Shown piece after piece: positions 1 to 11,559 of a stretch of 64,000 nucleotides of DNA. Source of the DNA: Desmodus rotundus (taxonomy: Eukaryota > Chordata > Mammalia > Chiroptera > Phyllostomidae). The stretch's first letter is position 1; every line of letters starts with the position of its first letter. The DNA is taken from positions 15,723,680 to 15,787,679 of the forward strand of contig NC_071391.1 of the NCBI RefSeq assembly GCF_022682495.2, written 5' to 3'. The notes beneath the pieces were generated by a model. That model did no database searches. It was not told where the DNA came from and saw only the letters and a list, made by a program, of their open reading frames with translations. The position numbers were made by a program, and so were the translations under genes.

Positions 1-335
1 AACACAGAATGTTCTCCAAACACACTCAGAGCTTCTGCTCTTCCTGTTCCCTCAGCTTGGAATGCTCTTCCGAATCCCTCGTCTCTGTTGGGTCTGCACG
101 CAAACGTTACCTTCTCAGAGAAGCCTTCCCCGGCCACCCTCTAGAGTGCCAGCGCTGCTCCCCTCGAGACCTGCGCCCCCCTTCCCTGCTTTGTTTGATC
201 CCGACACACCGACCCCCTCCACCACACTGTCTATTTTTGTAATGCACGTGTTTGTTGTCGACTATTCCCACCAGAAATAAGCTTTGTGAAGACAAGGACT
301 TTGGCTGTTTTGTCCAGTTGTTCAACAGTGCCACA
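1..335 (+). repeat. L2 LINE 3' fragment
   Basis: The order of phrases matches the L2 3' end as I recall it: 'cttggaatgctcttcc', then 'ccttctcagagaagccttcccc', then the 'gacaaggactttg(g/t)ctgttttgt' tail. It is old and diverged. A 77-residue open frame over it is pyrimidine-rich repeat sequence, not a gene. Confidence 0.65.
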
Positions 336-2755
336 AAGGACAATGTTTCACCCTCCTCTCTGATTTCCTTAGGCTGGCTCCCCTCCTGGTTTCAAGAGGG
401 CCACTGCCATTTAAAGTGTCCCATGCAGAAGGCAATGTTCAGAGGTGGAAATGGGGTGTCCCTGTTAGATGCCCCTTCTACAGTGAGGAAGACTCCCCCA
501 GAAGAATCCAGCAAGTTCCTCTCCCAGGATTATGGTGTGCACATTACTGACCAGGCCCATGGACAGGCTCTGAGGGTCCCGCAAACTGCCCCTACGGCCA
601 CCACCACGTTGTGTGAGTCAGAAAGAGCAGCACAAACACAGAACAGGGCAAGAGTGGTCTCTCTGGCACAAGCAATCCAAAGAGGATGATGACAGGTGTT
701 CTGAAGGGCTGAGGTAGGAGGTAGCTGGCTTCCCCAGGACCTGAGAAATAAGTTTAGGCATCCTCCCCCTCCCCGCAGCCTGTCGGCCCTCATCTGACCC
801 TGCCAACAGTGGTCCAACCAGATGAGCAAGAATCCTCTACTTTGAAACAGCTGCACAAGGGTATATTAAGCACCTGGAACAGCAGTGAGTACCGTATACA
901 TGTGATACAGCACAGACCCATACACATACCCATAATTTCCACCTTCACACCTCCCAAACCTGAGCTCTTCGCGAGGCACCAGTCCACGGCTCAGGAACAG
1001 CCCGGTGCCAGGGAAGAACCTTTCCAAAGCCTCTGGAGAGGTGCTTCCGAGTACACTGGCTGGCCCTTGCCCAGCACAAAGGCCCAGTGGATGCCAGCCT
1101 CTGTCACGCCTGTCCCCCAGGGCGGGAGCTGTGATAGTTAAGAGTCTATACCCTACAAGTGTGCAGGATAAAGACACATACACAAGTGAATTTGGAGGTT
1201 GCAATGGGAGGAAATGAGCCACTCATTTGTCCCTTTAAGAAACCTCTGGTTGCCCCAGCTACTGGAGTGACATCAGCCTCCGGGGTGTGCCTCTGGTTCA
1301 GAGTCCCCTGAAACAAGATCACGCCCATCCCAGGACATCCATATCCAGCGACTAATCAAGGTGGGAGGATAAAGCCATCAGACAGCTTGTACCTACCACA
1401 TTCTGATTCCAAAATTACAGTCTGTTCATTATACTACTTTTCTATTCTTTCATAATGCCCCAGGTTTAATTTTTCTAGCTTTAAGATAAGTTAATATTTC
1501 TGGCAACGCAAATCTCCACTATTATTACTCTTTTTCAAAAGTTTATTGGTTATCTATACTTGGATAGTCTCAATTTTTATTAGGGCTGCATGAAACATTT
1601 CAATTAAATTTTTGAAGAATGAAAATGTAGCATTCCCTCCAGGCTCTCCATTTATTCAATGTCTCACAGTAGAAATCTCGTGGTTATAAGTTCTTAAAGA
1701 AATTAAAGAACTAAAGAATTCCTTGTTAGGCTACTACACACCATTATGCAAAGATACTCAACGCTGCTGATTATTCCTACTGATTGAAACCATTCGGTAT
1801 TTGGAATTAAATGGGCTGGCGTCCCGCTACGTACAGTTGTGGCGAAATGTAATCATGGCCCCCTCCCATTTTTCTGGTCGAAATGGCTCTGAGATGGTCT
1901 TGGCCTGCTGCTCCCAGCCTAGTGACTAAAACCAAAAATTAAGAAGCAAAAAAACCCTTCAATAATTGACATAAGCTGTTCAAAGCAGTCAACTCACCAG
2001 AAATGGAGGCAAAAAACCAAATCTGGCTTAGATAGTAGGGAATGCAGCTAAGAACTAGCTGGGTGGGTGATACCATTTTTCCCTTTTTCATCTGCTATTC
2101 CCCTGAAAACCATATAATCACCATTGTGGGATTAGAGAGAACAAATATTACGCATAACCACAGAGACATGTGACGGCACATGTCCTCACTGCCTGGAGCC
2201 ACTCCATCACCTGCAAGCATGGGTATGCCACGCCGACAGCCTCGTTGCTGGTTTTCTGAGAGGACCCTGAGTTGGTTCCAGGTGGAGTCTGGAAGTGACA
2301 GGACAGGGACTGTACCTGTAAGTAGTCTCAAGATGCTGACAAAACACTTCTCAATATGGAAACTAAGACGTTTTAAGGTTCAAACTTAAAAAAGTCAAGA
2401 ACATATTCTAAATGGCCTTACGTTTAACATACTTCTGGTCTGGCCATCATTACTTTCATTTTGCTCAGCGAATTAATGTATCTTAAATCTCTTTCTCTAA
2501 GAATACACTTACGGGTCTTAGAAAGACTTTCTGCATTTCCCCCCCTGGATGTGTGGGGATATTAGATCTGAGAATGCTAGAAAGAAGGTCTAATCTACAT
2601 AAACTCATGCATTATTTACAATTTTTCTATTAATAAAAACCAACGATAATACATTAATTCATTTATCCCTACATCTGCTCCAAAGAATCTGTTTCCCCCC
2701 CTAAATTTTAGGTACTATCCATTATGAAGGTTTGTTACACGCACCCTCCCCCATC
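336..2755. other. Intronic sequence, nothing recognised
   Basis: I see no gene, SINE or LINE that I can name with confidence. Several overlapping short frames on both strands between 530 and 1330 lack start context or family resemblance. Composition is moderately GC-rich to about 1330 and AT-rich after. Confidence 0.5.
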
Positions 2756-2759
2756 TTTT

Positions 2760-3045
2760 CCATATTATAACTTCCATCATTTAAGACTCAAATCATGTCA
2801 CCACCTGTGTGGACTGACCTTTCACGATCCCCATTTTCTCCAAGGCTAAGCTGTTGATACTTCCTCTCTTGGCTGTGTTCCTAGAGACCAAGCTTCCATA
2901 CAGCCCTATTAAATACTACCAGACTACATTATTCAGCGAGCCCCTATTTCCTATCATCCCACGTGATCTTCGTCTTCCCAGCACCTAGCACCATGCTTGG
3001 CATATCGGAGAGGCCACTCAAATGTCTGCTGACTGACTAAATACA
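2760..3045 (+). repeat. L2 LINE 3' fragment
   Basis: The end 'cagcacctagcaccatgcttggcat' followed by 'ctcaaatgtctgctgactgactaa' is the L2 terminal consensus. The upstream 'actcaaatcatgtcaccacctg' fits the preceding L2 segment. Confidence 0.55.
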
Positions 3046-3806
3046 TCCAGGGCCACACTGCAAACTTACTAAATTCATCTTCGCACAGTACTTCTTGAAG
3101 ACTTCCCTATAAAAATAAAACTACATGCTGGTAAGAGATTGAGATGTAACGTAACATAAGGTACTTACTATATGCATTTTAAAGCATTAAGATAAATTGA
3201 GAAACAACTCAGTTCTTCCATCTGTCCTACATGGACACAATCGGTCTCATAAAAATAGAAATATTTTAGAATTTTCAGAAACCTTAGAAACCATCTGGGA
3301 GCTTAACTCAGGGTCATGGAGATGATGGTTGAAGACATGTTTGTCATGGACCCCTGTCCCTTTACCCAGTCCTGAAAAAGATAATTAGGGAGAAAGCAGA
3401 GATTCTTGGAAAAACATTACTCTATCCAATGCCTACCAATTTTATCTTCTTAAACCTAAATTCATTAAAATCAATTTATAACTAAAAATGTATTGCATTT
3501 TTTAAAACTCCCTCCATTTTGATATAAAATGTTTTACAATATTCAGAGATGTAAAAAGCACAAATCTTTTGTACTTTTGCTAGTTTTAAGGAGAAAACAA
3601 ACAACAGAAAATTCTCTCCACTTCCCTCTTTTTCTTATTTTCGTTATTTCACAGAGGTCTTACCTCACTCTACTCGTCACCCCTTGGGGTGAGACATCCC
3701 CCTACAGAGAAAGCACTCCCTATGTAGCTCTGGAGTAAAGGTGACTGTGCCCTAGAAGGGAATAATTTTTCTGACTCCATTTTTAAAGGTCCATTTAATT
3801 ATACCA

Positions 3807-4108
3807 CATTTTGCCATGTATAATGCGCACTTTTTGAGGGAAAAATGAGGTCATGCATTATACATGGGTAGTACCTGAAATACCTTGTATCTGTTCTTGT
3901 GTTTTGTAATTATTTGTTACATAAAATTTCTTGTACCATAATATGTTCAAAAAGAAATGCTAAAATTCCTTTATAATATAAAAGACAAGTATCTAAATAT
4001 AAATAAATAAATAATTGAATTTAAAAATTAAAAGGAAAGACTTTTTCCTGAAAGTTTGGGCCAAAAACGCGGGTGCACACTATACAGGGCAAGATTCTGT
4101 AACTGTCA
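3807..4108. mobile_element. MITE-like element with ~25-bp degenerate inverted termini
   Basis: The left end reads 'ttgccatgtataatgcgcac' (3814-3833). The right end (near 4070-4102) holds 'gggtgcacactatacaggg' followed by 'caagatt', which is the inverse of the left end with a few mismatches. About 260 bp of AT-rich sequence with no coding capacity lies between, including a second internal copy of the motif ('catgcattatacatgggtag', 3853-3872). This is the structure of a non-autonomous DNA transposon. I recall related 'TATAATGCGCAC' sequences in other vertebrates but cannot assign a superfamily. No convincing target-site duplication is seen. Confidence 0.55.
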
Positions 4109-4627
4109 GAGATGCTAAACAAATAATGGTCCATTTCTTCTCTACATTGGCCGTGAAAATATACCTGCGATAATTTTAATCTCATGAAGAGAGTAATGTT
4201 CAGTCAAATCATAAATTTATCACAGTAGCATTAGGATTCCATCCCAAACCAAAAATTTCTTTATTTTAAGCCAAGGGTATTATGTTTCATTCATTAAAAC
4301 CTATTTAACTAAAACAACCACCTGCAAGAAATAAAACAAAAACCATATACCATGTGAACTTGACTATTGTTAGGGCATGAATAGGACCCATTTGTTCTTT
4401 TGAACGCCCTGAATTCTACCCTTGGCTCAGGTATTGTAGACCCTTGGACAAGCCATCTTTGAAGAATTTTCAAATAAGGACATATATTTTCTACACTTGG
4501 GGGAAAAAAAGGCCTGCCAATTGAAATACCTAAATTTTATTTGTGAGGTGAGCATAATGCAAAAATATTCCTAACATCACTACAGTTAAGATTCCAAGAT
4601 GATGTTGCTAATGCTATGGAAGCAGAG

Positions 4628-5017
4628 TGTTCTGGACTGAATGTCTGTGTCTCCGTAAAATTGATAATGTTGCAGGCCCACCCCTGAATATGATGGCTTT
4701 TGGAGGTGGAGCCTTTGAAGCTCACGAGGTTCAGATGAGTTCATGAGGGTGAGGCCCTCGTGACGGAATCGGAGTCCTCCCAATAAGAAGAAGATAAGAG
4801 CTCTCTCCCCACACACATGCACCAAGGAAAGGCCTGTGAGCACACAGTGAGAAGGCAGCCACCTGCAAGCCAGAAAGTGGGCCCTCACCAGGAACCGAAC
4901 CTGCCAGGACCTTGATCTGGGATTCCCCAGCCTCCAGGGCTGTGAGAAATAAATGCCTGCTGTTTAAGATGCTCAGACTATGATTTTGTTATCACAGCTC
5001 AAGTTGACCAAGACACA
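4628..5017 (+). mobile_element. MLT1-type (MaLR) solo LTR
   Basis: The element starts TGTTCTGGACTGAATG and ends GACCAAGACACA. Between them are 'tttggaggtggagcctttg', 'atgagggtgaggccctc', 'cagtgagaaggcagccacct', the polyadenylation signal context 'ctgtgagaaataaatg' and 'tgctgtttaagatgctcag'. This is the characteristic order of an MLT1/MaLR LTR of the ERVL class. There is no internal region, so it is a solo LTR. It is antisense to HSD17B12. Confidence 0.75.
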
Positions 5018-5044
5018 AAGTTTCTCTGATGAAGCATGGCACGC

Positions 5045-5205
5045 ACTTAGAAGCCCTGGACTTGGTACCAGCTCAGTCACTTGTTGGCCGAGGGCCCTTC
5101 ACTCAAGCCTTTTAAACTTCGGGAATTCTATTACTACTAACACCCACCCTATACAGCTCTTGTGAGGATTACATGTCATAGCACAGGAGAATGTATTTTA
5201 AGAAA
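5045..5205 (+). repeat. MIR SINE fragment
   Basis: Diverged MIR core: 'cagctcagtcacttgttggc', then 'gggcccttcactcaagcctttt', then 'ctcttgtgaggattacatg'. This matches the MIR order of spliced-leader-like core, the 'cttcctcatct' region and the 'gttgtgaggattaaatg' segment. Confidence 0.5.
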
Positions 5206-5880
5206 CTATAGACTCTTCTACGGATGTTTTCTTATACCTGCCAATGTCTACAAAGATGACTGCATAACACGTGGTTGTGTATTCCTGAGTAGCACAGACA
5301 TTATCTGTATCGTTGACTCTTTTCTCTTGGCATCAGATGCATACCCATCTCTACTTTAAAAAGCAATCTGCTTATTACTGTCTCAGCCACGGACTCAATG
5401 GTCATGATATACTATTTTTAGCCATAGCTTCAGTGTCCAAGTATTTCTTTGACTCAATTTGCTTGTGATTAACCTTTGAATTATGTTTTATCTACTCCAA
5501 GAGGCACATTTTTATTCACTGTTTAGCTCTGAAATCAGGATGCCTTCTAATTGACGGCATGCCAGTTTCACTGGCAATTTTTATTCTTAATGCTGATAAG
5601 CTGCATCACTGTTTCATGATCGGCGGTGTCTCGGATTTGCTGGAGGAAGCATAGAACCCTGCTGACATCCACCCTTCTCTTTCATGACACAAAATGAACT
5701 GAGGACAACTCCCAAATGCAAGATTCTCTGGTGCTCATAATACTCCACCACTGCCACTAGTCAAGAAGGCAGAGTATCTCCCGTCCTAAACTCAGGCCCT
5801 CAAAGCCCTAGCATACACTCATTCATTTATTCAGGGGCACGGGCACTGGCAACCGGGCAAAGCACCTCGCTCCATACATT
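5206..5880. other. Intronic sequence, nothing recognised
   Basis: Unique-looking AT-rich DNA without a supported gene. A 65-residue frame across 5162-5359 has no family resemblance. Confidence 0.45.
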
Positions 5881-5990
5881 CTCAGCTCTATGAGGGCAGG
5901 TCCATGTCTGGTTTCCTCTTTACCACTGCACACTCAGAGCTCACACTACCAGGCACACTATGGGAGCTCACTAACTAAGTTCCAATTGAA
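5881..5990 (+). repeat. L2-like 3' end fragment
   Basis: The phrases 'tctatgagggcaggtccatgt', 'cactgcacactcagagctca' and 'ggagctcactaactaagt' match the L2 tail ('gagggcaggg..', 'cccagtgcctggcaca', 'ggtgctcaataaat') with substantial decay. Confidence 0.4.
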
Positions 5991-6456
5991 GGAATTCAAG
6001 AAGTACACACTAAGGGTGCCCACGTGTCAGACTTTACCCTGAGGATAATAGCAGATACTCTCAAATAGGTCATATTTAGGTGAAGGAGTTCGGTGTGAAC
6101 CCAACTGTTGCTTTAAAAATATGAACAAAGCATGCAAAGAGACAGTAGCTCATGCTTGCAGAGTGGGATTTTAAATAGGAGGTGACTCAATTTGCATTGA
6201 GTCCTTAAGTAGGAATCGGCCATGCAGAGAAGGGGGAGAAGGAGGCACAGGGAGAAAGTGGGGAGAAGGATCAGCACGTGACAAGAATCCCTGTGGATAG
6301 AGTATGTGGTACACAGAGAGAAATGGAAGAAAAAATTCTGTGGAAGGAAGCTGGTAGAGGTTGTGTGTACCAAAATAACAAGCAGGGCCAGCTACATAAT
6401 TGTGGGGTCCTAATAAAAACACAGGTCCCCTGTTCAAAAATTATTAAGCATGTCAA

Positions 6457-6596
6457 GCCCTGGCTGGGTAGCTCAGTTGGTTACAATGTCACCCCTATAT
6501 GCAAAGGTTGCAGCTTTGTTCCCTGGGTAGGGTACATACAAGAAGCAACCAATGAATGCACAAATAACTGGAACAACAAATCAATCTCTCTCTCTT

Positions 6597-6629
<33 letters not shown>

Positions 6630-6660
6630 AATCAATCAATCAATCAATAAAAAAAGAAAG
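6457..6660 (+). repeat. VES-type tRNA-derived SINE
   Basis: The head 'gccctggctgggtagctcag' carries a tRNA A-box-like segment. It is followed by a diverged body ('gtacatacaagaagcaaccaatgaatgcac') and a pyrimidine tail of (CT)n then (CA)n from about 6588 to 6628. The tail runs into 'aatcaatcaatcaataaaaaaag'. This is the longer-tailed VES subfamily shared with the copy at 11.2 kb. Confidence 0.8.
6588..6630. repeat. (CT)n-(CA)n microsatellite in SINE tail
   Basis: A run of TC/CT dinucleotides changes directly to (CA)10 or so. It grew from the tail of the VES SINE and is likely length-polymorphic. Confidence 0.85.
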
Positions 6661-7960
6661 AAAGAAATTCAAGATGGCAACAGCAGAGCATTAAACCAAG
6701 TCTGGCCCTTCTAAGCAGAGTCCTATGTGAATGAACAAGGCATGTGGCCCTGTAACAAGTTTACATTTCATCCTACGTGTTATGAATACATAGAGGAGGC
6801 TTTAAGCTAGGTAGGAAGTGACAAGATCACACTTGTTTTTTAGGAAAGAAATGCTAGTGGCAGGAGGGAGGGTGCATGGCCTGTTACAAAAAGCGATGGT
6901 GGCGGGGAGAGCACATAGCAGCGGCCTGAGTCCAGAGAGAGAGAAGAGGGCCCGGAAGACCGACGACGCACGGGTGAAAGTGGGAGGCAGGCCGGCTCAG
7001 GGGGACGTCAGAGTTTCCCCACTGATCAGACACATGGCTTTAGGGAGAGAGAGGATACAGTGGTTTCATCCATTTGCTTTAGAAATCTGGTTCATAAACC
7101 ATCATATCTTAGAACTAAAGCAGTCCTCGTAATTCCACATATAAGGCAATATTCCTGTAATTATGGCTCAGCCTATTTTCTATCATATAAAATGTTTCTC
7201 TGTTATTTTAGTAAAGCAAGTATTTTTTTTTCTTGAGGTAGCTTACTTCTTCTCTTTGTTGGCTGGAAAAATGAAATTATTACCGATGAGACTTGGGCCA
7301 GAGTTGCCCGATTTTCCATGCAGGATAACCGTGAGCTAAAATCAAGCTGGAAAACAAGAGATATTTTTGTAACCCTCTATAAGATTCTTCCCTTCTTCTT
7401 TCAAAGAGAAAGATAGCTAAAACTAATTAGAAGTCAAATATCACACAGTACATTTCTTCTAAATATGCTGATTGAGCTCCTTTTTTAATTTTAACCTGTC
7501 ATTTTGTTCTTACAAGATTCTGTTCTGGTTTTGTGAGATCTCGCCACTGGAAAAAAGTATTCTTTTCAAGCTTTGAGTCTCTCACTTTGGTATTTAGAAA
7601 AAAGGAAGCTTAACAGTGTAAGAAACAAAAAAAAATAGGAACTTTTGAATCATTTACCCTAAAATTTAAAATATCAGCTACTGAAATGAGTTTTACAGCA
7701 AATAACGCTTTGAAGATCAATTTAGTTTCACACAAAAAACACCCCTTTTCATTTAAATTGTTATAAGTACACAGTTTTTACATAGTAAAAGAAAATAAAA
7801 GCAAAAATGCTTGTGTAGAGTCTCCTTGTCCTGTACTTTTAGAACGAAGGATAAGAACCTCACACGAATCATCCCGATCGAGGATGTCCTAAAGAACCCA
7901 GAGGTACCATGTGAAAGGCATAGGGATGCAGTTAACGTTCTACAAACTAAAGAGGATTAA
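6661..7960. other. Intronic sequence; possible ancient repeat at 6740-7000
   Basis: The stretch 'taggtaggaagtgacaagatcacacttg' followed by 'ggaaagaaatgctagtggcagg' resembles an old LINE-derived repeat seen in many mammalian introns, but I cannot name it. From 7060 to 7960 the DNA is AT-rich and shows nothing identifiable. Confidence 0.35.
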
Positions 7961-7964
7961 TAAC

Positions 7965-8075
7965 TATTATAGCCCCCAATTACTGAGCATCAATTACATG
8001 CCAAGAACTCTGCTAAATGACATTACGTCATTTAATCTGCACAAGAGCTTCCTGGTATACTGCTGAAACTTACAA
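7965..8075 (-). repeat. MIR SINE fragment
   Basis: Read on the plus strand, 'actgagcatcaattacatgccaag' and 'atttaatctgcacaagagc' match the reverse complement of the MIR 3' half ('gtgcctggcac', 'ttgtgaggattaaatga'). Confidence 0.45.
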
Positions 8076-8251
8076 ATGATTATTCTCATAAATTTCAGTT
8101 TTCAACATTTGAAAAGCCATCATTTATTTGAGTTTTTGACATTTTGAAATAATCTCAAGCAAAGAAAAGTTGTAAACACTGTACAAGTAACTTTTCTTCC
8201 TGAATTGTGTCAGATTCAGCTGTTAACAAAATGTCCATAAATATTTCAGTG

Positions 8252-9563
8252 TAGTGGTTCTCAAAGTGTGGCCCATGACCCCGAGGGTCCATGAGAGTCA
8301 AAAACACACACACACCCAAAACAAAACCAAAGAAACAAGCAAAGACCCTATTTGCCTGCTTCGGCGTGTTGACATGTGCGCTGATGGCGCCGTGCTAGAG
8401 CTGCGACACCAACCAAAGCCGTCACACCTACCTACACGGAAGTCACCGTATTCGTCACTTACTTGCAGTAAAAAGAGAAAAAATCAGTCAGTCTTGTTTA
8501 AGAACGTCCCTTGATGAGGCAGTAAGATCATTAATTTTATGAAATCTCAACCTTGAGTACACATCTTTTTCATGTCCTGTGTAACAAAAGGGTAAGTTTG
8601 CACGAAGCACTTTTTCTGTGCACCTGACACAACGGCTGTCTGGAGGAAAACATTCGCGCAATGAGTCAGAAGCTGAATGAGCCCGCTTCTCATGCAGTGC
8701 CGTTTCACCTGAAAGGACAACCGACAGAGAAACCGTGACTACTCAGATCCGGCAGACATAAGAAATGAAGGAAGTGAATCTGTCACTTGAAGAAAAACAG
8801 GCAACAATATTTGCTGTCCATGATAAAAGTTGAACTTTTAAGTGAAGATCAGAATTTTGGAAAACTTTTATCTACCATCTAGAGCTTGAGAAAAAAAAAA
8901 AAAGACTTTTCTGATGAGATTGGGGGTGATTGTTGGTTACTGTGTCAACATTTGTAAGCCCTGCAAAAGTCAGGCACCAATATTTCCCAATGGCCAATGC
9001 AGAAAGTTCCAAAATCGTGATGGATAAAAGACCTATTCAAAGTACAAGGTAGGCCAATGGAGTTTAACAGAACTGAGCATGAAAATTTTATTGAAATGCT
9101 ATCAGATTCCATATTGCAACTGAGCTTAAAAAAACCTGCGGTTAAGGAGTTTTGATGTCGTATCAAAGAGTATCTACAATTACTTGTGGGGACCATTGAA
9201 ATCATTTTCTCTTTTCCAACTACAAATTCATGTAAATACAGGTTTTGTTCTTATACTTCAACCGAATAAGGTAGCACAGCAGAATGAATGCAAACCTGCC
9301 TTCAGATATTAAAGAGATGTGCAAAAATGTAAAACAATGTACTCTCACCAATGAAATTTTGTTTTCTTTTGGAATATATAGTTATATTTCCTACTTATTG
9401 TTATTACTTTTAAAAGAATTAAATAATTATTTTTAATTACTCAGTCTGAGTTTCCAATACAATAAACATTGATAGCTGTATCCCACATAAACAAAAGCTC
9501 TCTGGGGCCCTTAATAATTTTTAAAAGTATAAAAGGTTCTGAACACTAAGAAGTTTAAGAATG
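8252..9563 (+). mobile_element. Decayed hAT (Charlie-like) DNA transposon, long copy
   Basis: The left terminus 'tagtggttctcaaagtgtgg' and the right terminus 'gaagtttaagaatgttg' form the hAT CAGTGGTTCTCAAA-type inverted repeat. The right side also carries the typical subterminal phrases 'ccttaataatttttaaaagt' and 'ataaaaggttctgaaca'. At about 1.3 kb it is longer than a MITE. Translated fragments on the plus strand in broken frames (8820-9350) look like the C-terminal part of a hAT transposase, including a degenerate dimerisation segment. Stops and frame changes rule out function. The flanking 8-mers are similar but not identical, as expected for an old copy. Confidence 0.65.
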
Positions 9564-10258
9564 TTGCTTTAGTATGTATTTCCTACAAAGATAGTCTCCT
9601 AAATAATGTAACCATCAAAACCAAGAAATTGACATGGATACATTCCTGCCTCTAATCCTCAGAGCCTGCTGGAATTTGACCAAATGTGCCAGCACTGCCC
9701 TCTGTAGCAAGAGGATCCACATCAGAATCACCAGCCATGTGATTCTTAAGCAGGACTCACTAGATGCCACGTCTGCTTAGCGTCTTTCAGTCTGGAACAG
9801 TTTTTCAGATTTGTCTTGACCTTTATGATGCTGACACCTTAAAGACTACTGGCCAATTACGTGGTGGAAGGACCTCATGATTAGACTCAGGTTATGCCCC
9901 CTACAGAAATGAAGTGGTGTTTCTCACTGCATCCTTTCAAATGTCCCATTACTGATGATGATAACTTTGATCTCTTATGAAGGTGGTGTCTTCCAGGTTC
10001 TTCCACTGTGAAGTTACTATTTTTGCCTTTGTAATTAACAAGTATTTTTGGAAGGCACCTGCGCTCACCATTATACCAACACTGCACGTTTAACAAATAT
10101 TTTAGCATTTTGTGGGGAGATCTTTTGAGACGACATAAAATCCCACTCCTCATCAAAATTCTACTTATTATGCATTATTGGTCATTATTAGTATGTGCTC
10201 ATAGTTTCCTATTTTATTTACCGATTATAATTTGTTTCTGTGCTTTTAATTTTAATAC
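9564..10258. other. Intronic sequence, nothing recognised
   Basis: No supported gene. An 89-residue minus-strand frame at 9887-10156 has no recognisable domain. A CTCF-like motif on the minus strand lies near 9691-9708. Confidence 0.4.
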
Positions 10259-10259
10259 T

Positions 10260-10530
10260 TAATTTGTCCAGATTTGGTTCACAGGACAGAGTCCCTTCAA
10301 GCTGACTTCTGTGTCTTTTCGACATGCCCCCATTTCTCTTTGACCACTTTCTTGCATTCTGACATGACATATTCCAAGCTCATCTTCTATTCTCCCTGTC
10401 CCAGCCCTGAAACGAGCCCTTTCTCCAAGGCGCCCTGGATCCTTTATTAGAAAACAGAATCTAGAAGCCAAGAACTGGGTGCTAAGCTTGTTTATTGTGA
10501 CTGGGTGTTGCCGCTCCCAGGAAAGACCAT
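10260..10530. repeat. Ancient interspersed repeat fragment (LINE-like)
   Basis: The run 'ctttctccaaggcgccctgg', 'atcctttattagaaaacagaatctagaag' and 'ccaagaactgggtgctaagcttg' resembles an old LINE-derived repeat that I have seen in other mammalian introns but cannot name precisely. Confidence 0.35.
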
Positions 10531-11069
10531 GGGCGTTAGCAACCAACCTCTGCCGTGTCACCGGCACAGCACAGCTCAGGCACCTGCGGGGCGATGTCCC
10601 ACAGAGGAGCCAGGTGCCAGCTCAGAGTCATTATCTGAGCAGCTTTGACAGAGGAGCCGAAGATGCAGCAGGTGGGCCTTGGGGTTCTCTTCCAGAGACT
10701 AGCTCATCATACATCACCTTTGAAATTAAACACACAAGTGTGCTTGATACATATTGCATAATAAAGGCTGACAAAATACCGTAAATTAAGCCTTAGCTTA
10801 AGAAGGGATAGCTTTACTTATAGCTTTCACTTGGTAGATAAGAGTCTAAATAAACATGTGAGCTTTTTAGGGGCAGAACAAGCTCTTGGTTAATTGTTGA
10901 GTTTCATGTTAAAGATATATAAGCCACTCCATTCTTTGCCCAAAGAATTTCCGGAAAGTGTACCAAATAGGTATTGAAAAGTAGATCCCATTTGCCCACA
11001 AAAACAATAGCTGAAATAAGATTGATATTAGACCATAATGTCAATACACATTGGTTGGGTCAAAGCAGT

Positions 11070-11520
11070 TATTACAGTAGTCCCTCAACTCCCTAAAATT
11101 GTAGGCAAAATATTCTTTATACACAAATCCTCACTTAACGTCATCAGGAGGTTCTGAGAATTTGAATGAAATGATGTGTAATGAAACCAATTTTACTGCA
11201 GGCTAACCGACATAAACAAGAGTTAAGTTGCGGCCTTGGCCAGATAGCTCAGTTGGTTAGAGCTGCATCCCGGTGTGCCAAGGCTGTGAGTTCCACCCCC
11301 AGGCAGGGCACATACAAGAAGCAACCAATGAATGCATTAATAAGTGGAACAAGAAATTGACATTTCTCTCCCCTCCTCCTCCTTCCTCCCTCTCTCTAAA
11401 ATCAATACAAAATTAAAAAGTTTAAATGAAAGAGTGAAGTTCCTACAACATCCCCTCAACGTTACAATGGTGAATGAAACAATGTTATCTGAGGTCCTGC
11501 TGTCTATACGTATTTTTATT
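11070..11520 (+). mobile_element. Old DNA-transposon-like repeat, split by a VES SINE
   Basis: 'cctcacttaacgtcatcagg', 'gtaatgaaaccaattttac' and 'gctaaccgacataaacaag' followed by 'agttaagtt' match a common mammalian DNA-element consensus I recall from Tc/mariner-class relics. The same element resumes after the SINE with 'gttcctacaacatcccctc'. Superfamily assignment is tentative. Confidence 0.45.
11231..11430 (+). repeat. VES-type SINE with target-site duplication
   Basis: The head 'ggccttggccagatagctcag' precedes the same body as the 6.46 kb copy ('gggcacatacaagaagcaacc') and a CT-rich tail ending 'ctctctaaaatcaata'. The flanks 'agagttaagtt' (11219-11229) and 'agagtgaagtt' (11431-11441) are a one-mismatch duplication, confirming insertion into the older DNA element. 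Confidence 0.85.
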
Positions 11521-11559
11521 AGGGTTAAGTTTTTTTTATCATTAAGAATCACAAAAAGA

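Noticed and set aside
252..689. 145-residue frame at the left edge
   Set aside because: It begins within an L2 tail and continues into unclassified DNA; no domain or start context.
6588..6630. Special regulatory CA/CT tract
   Set aside because: It is the expanded tail of a VES SINE, which explains its presence.
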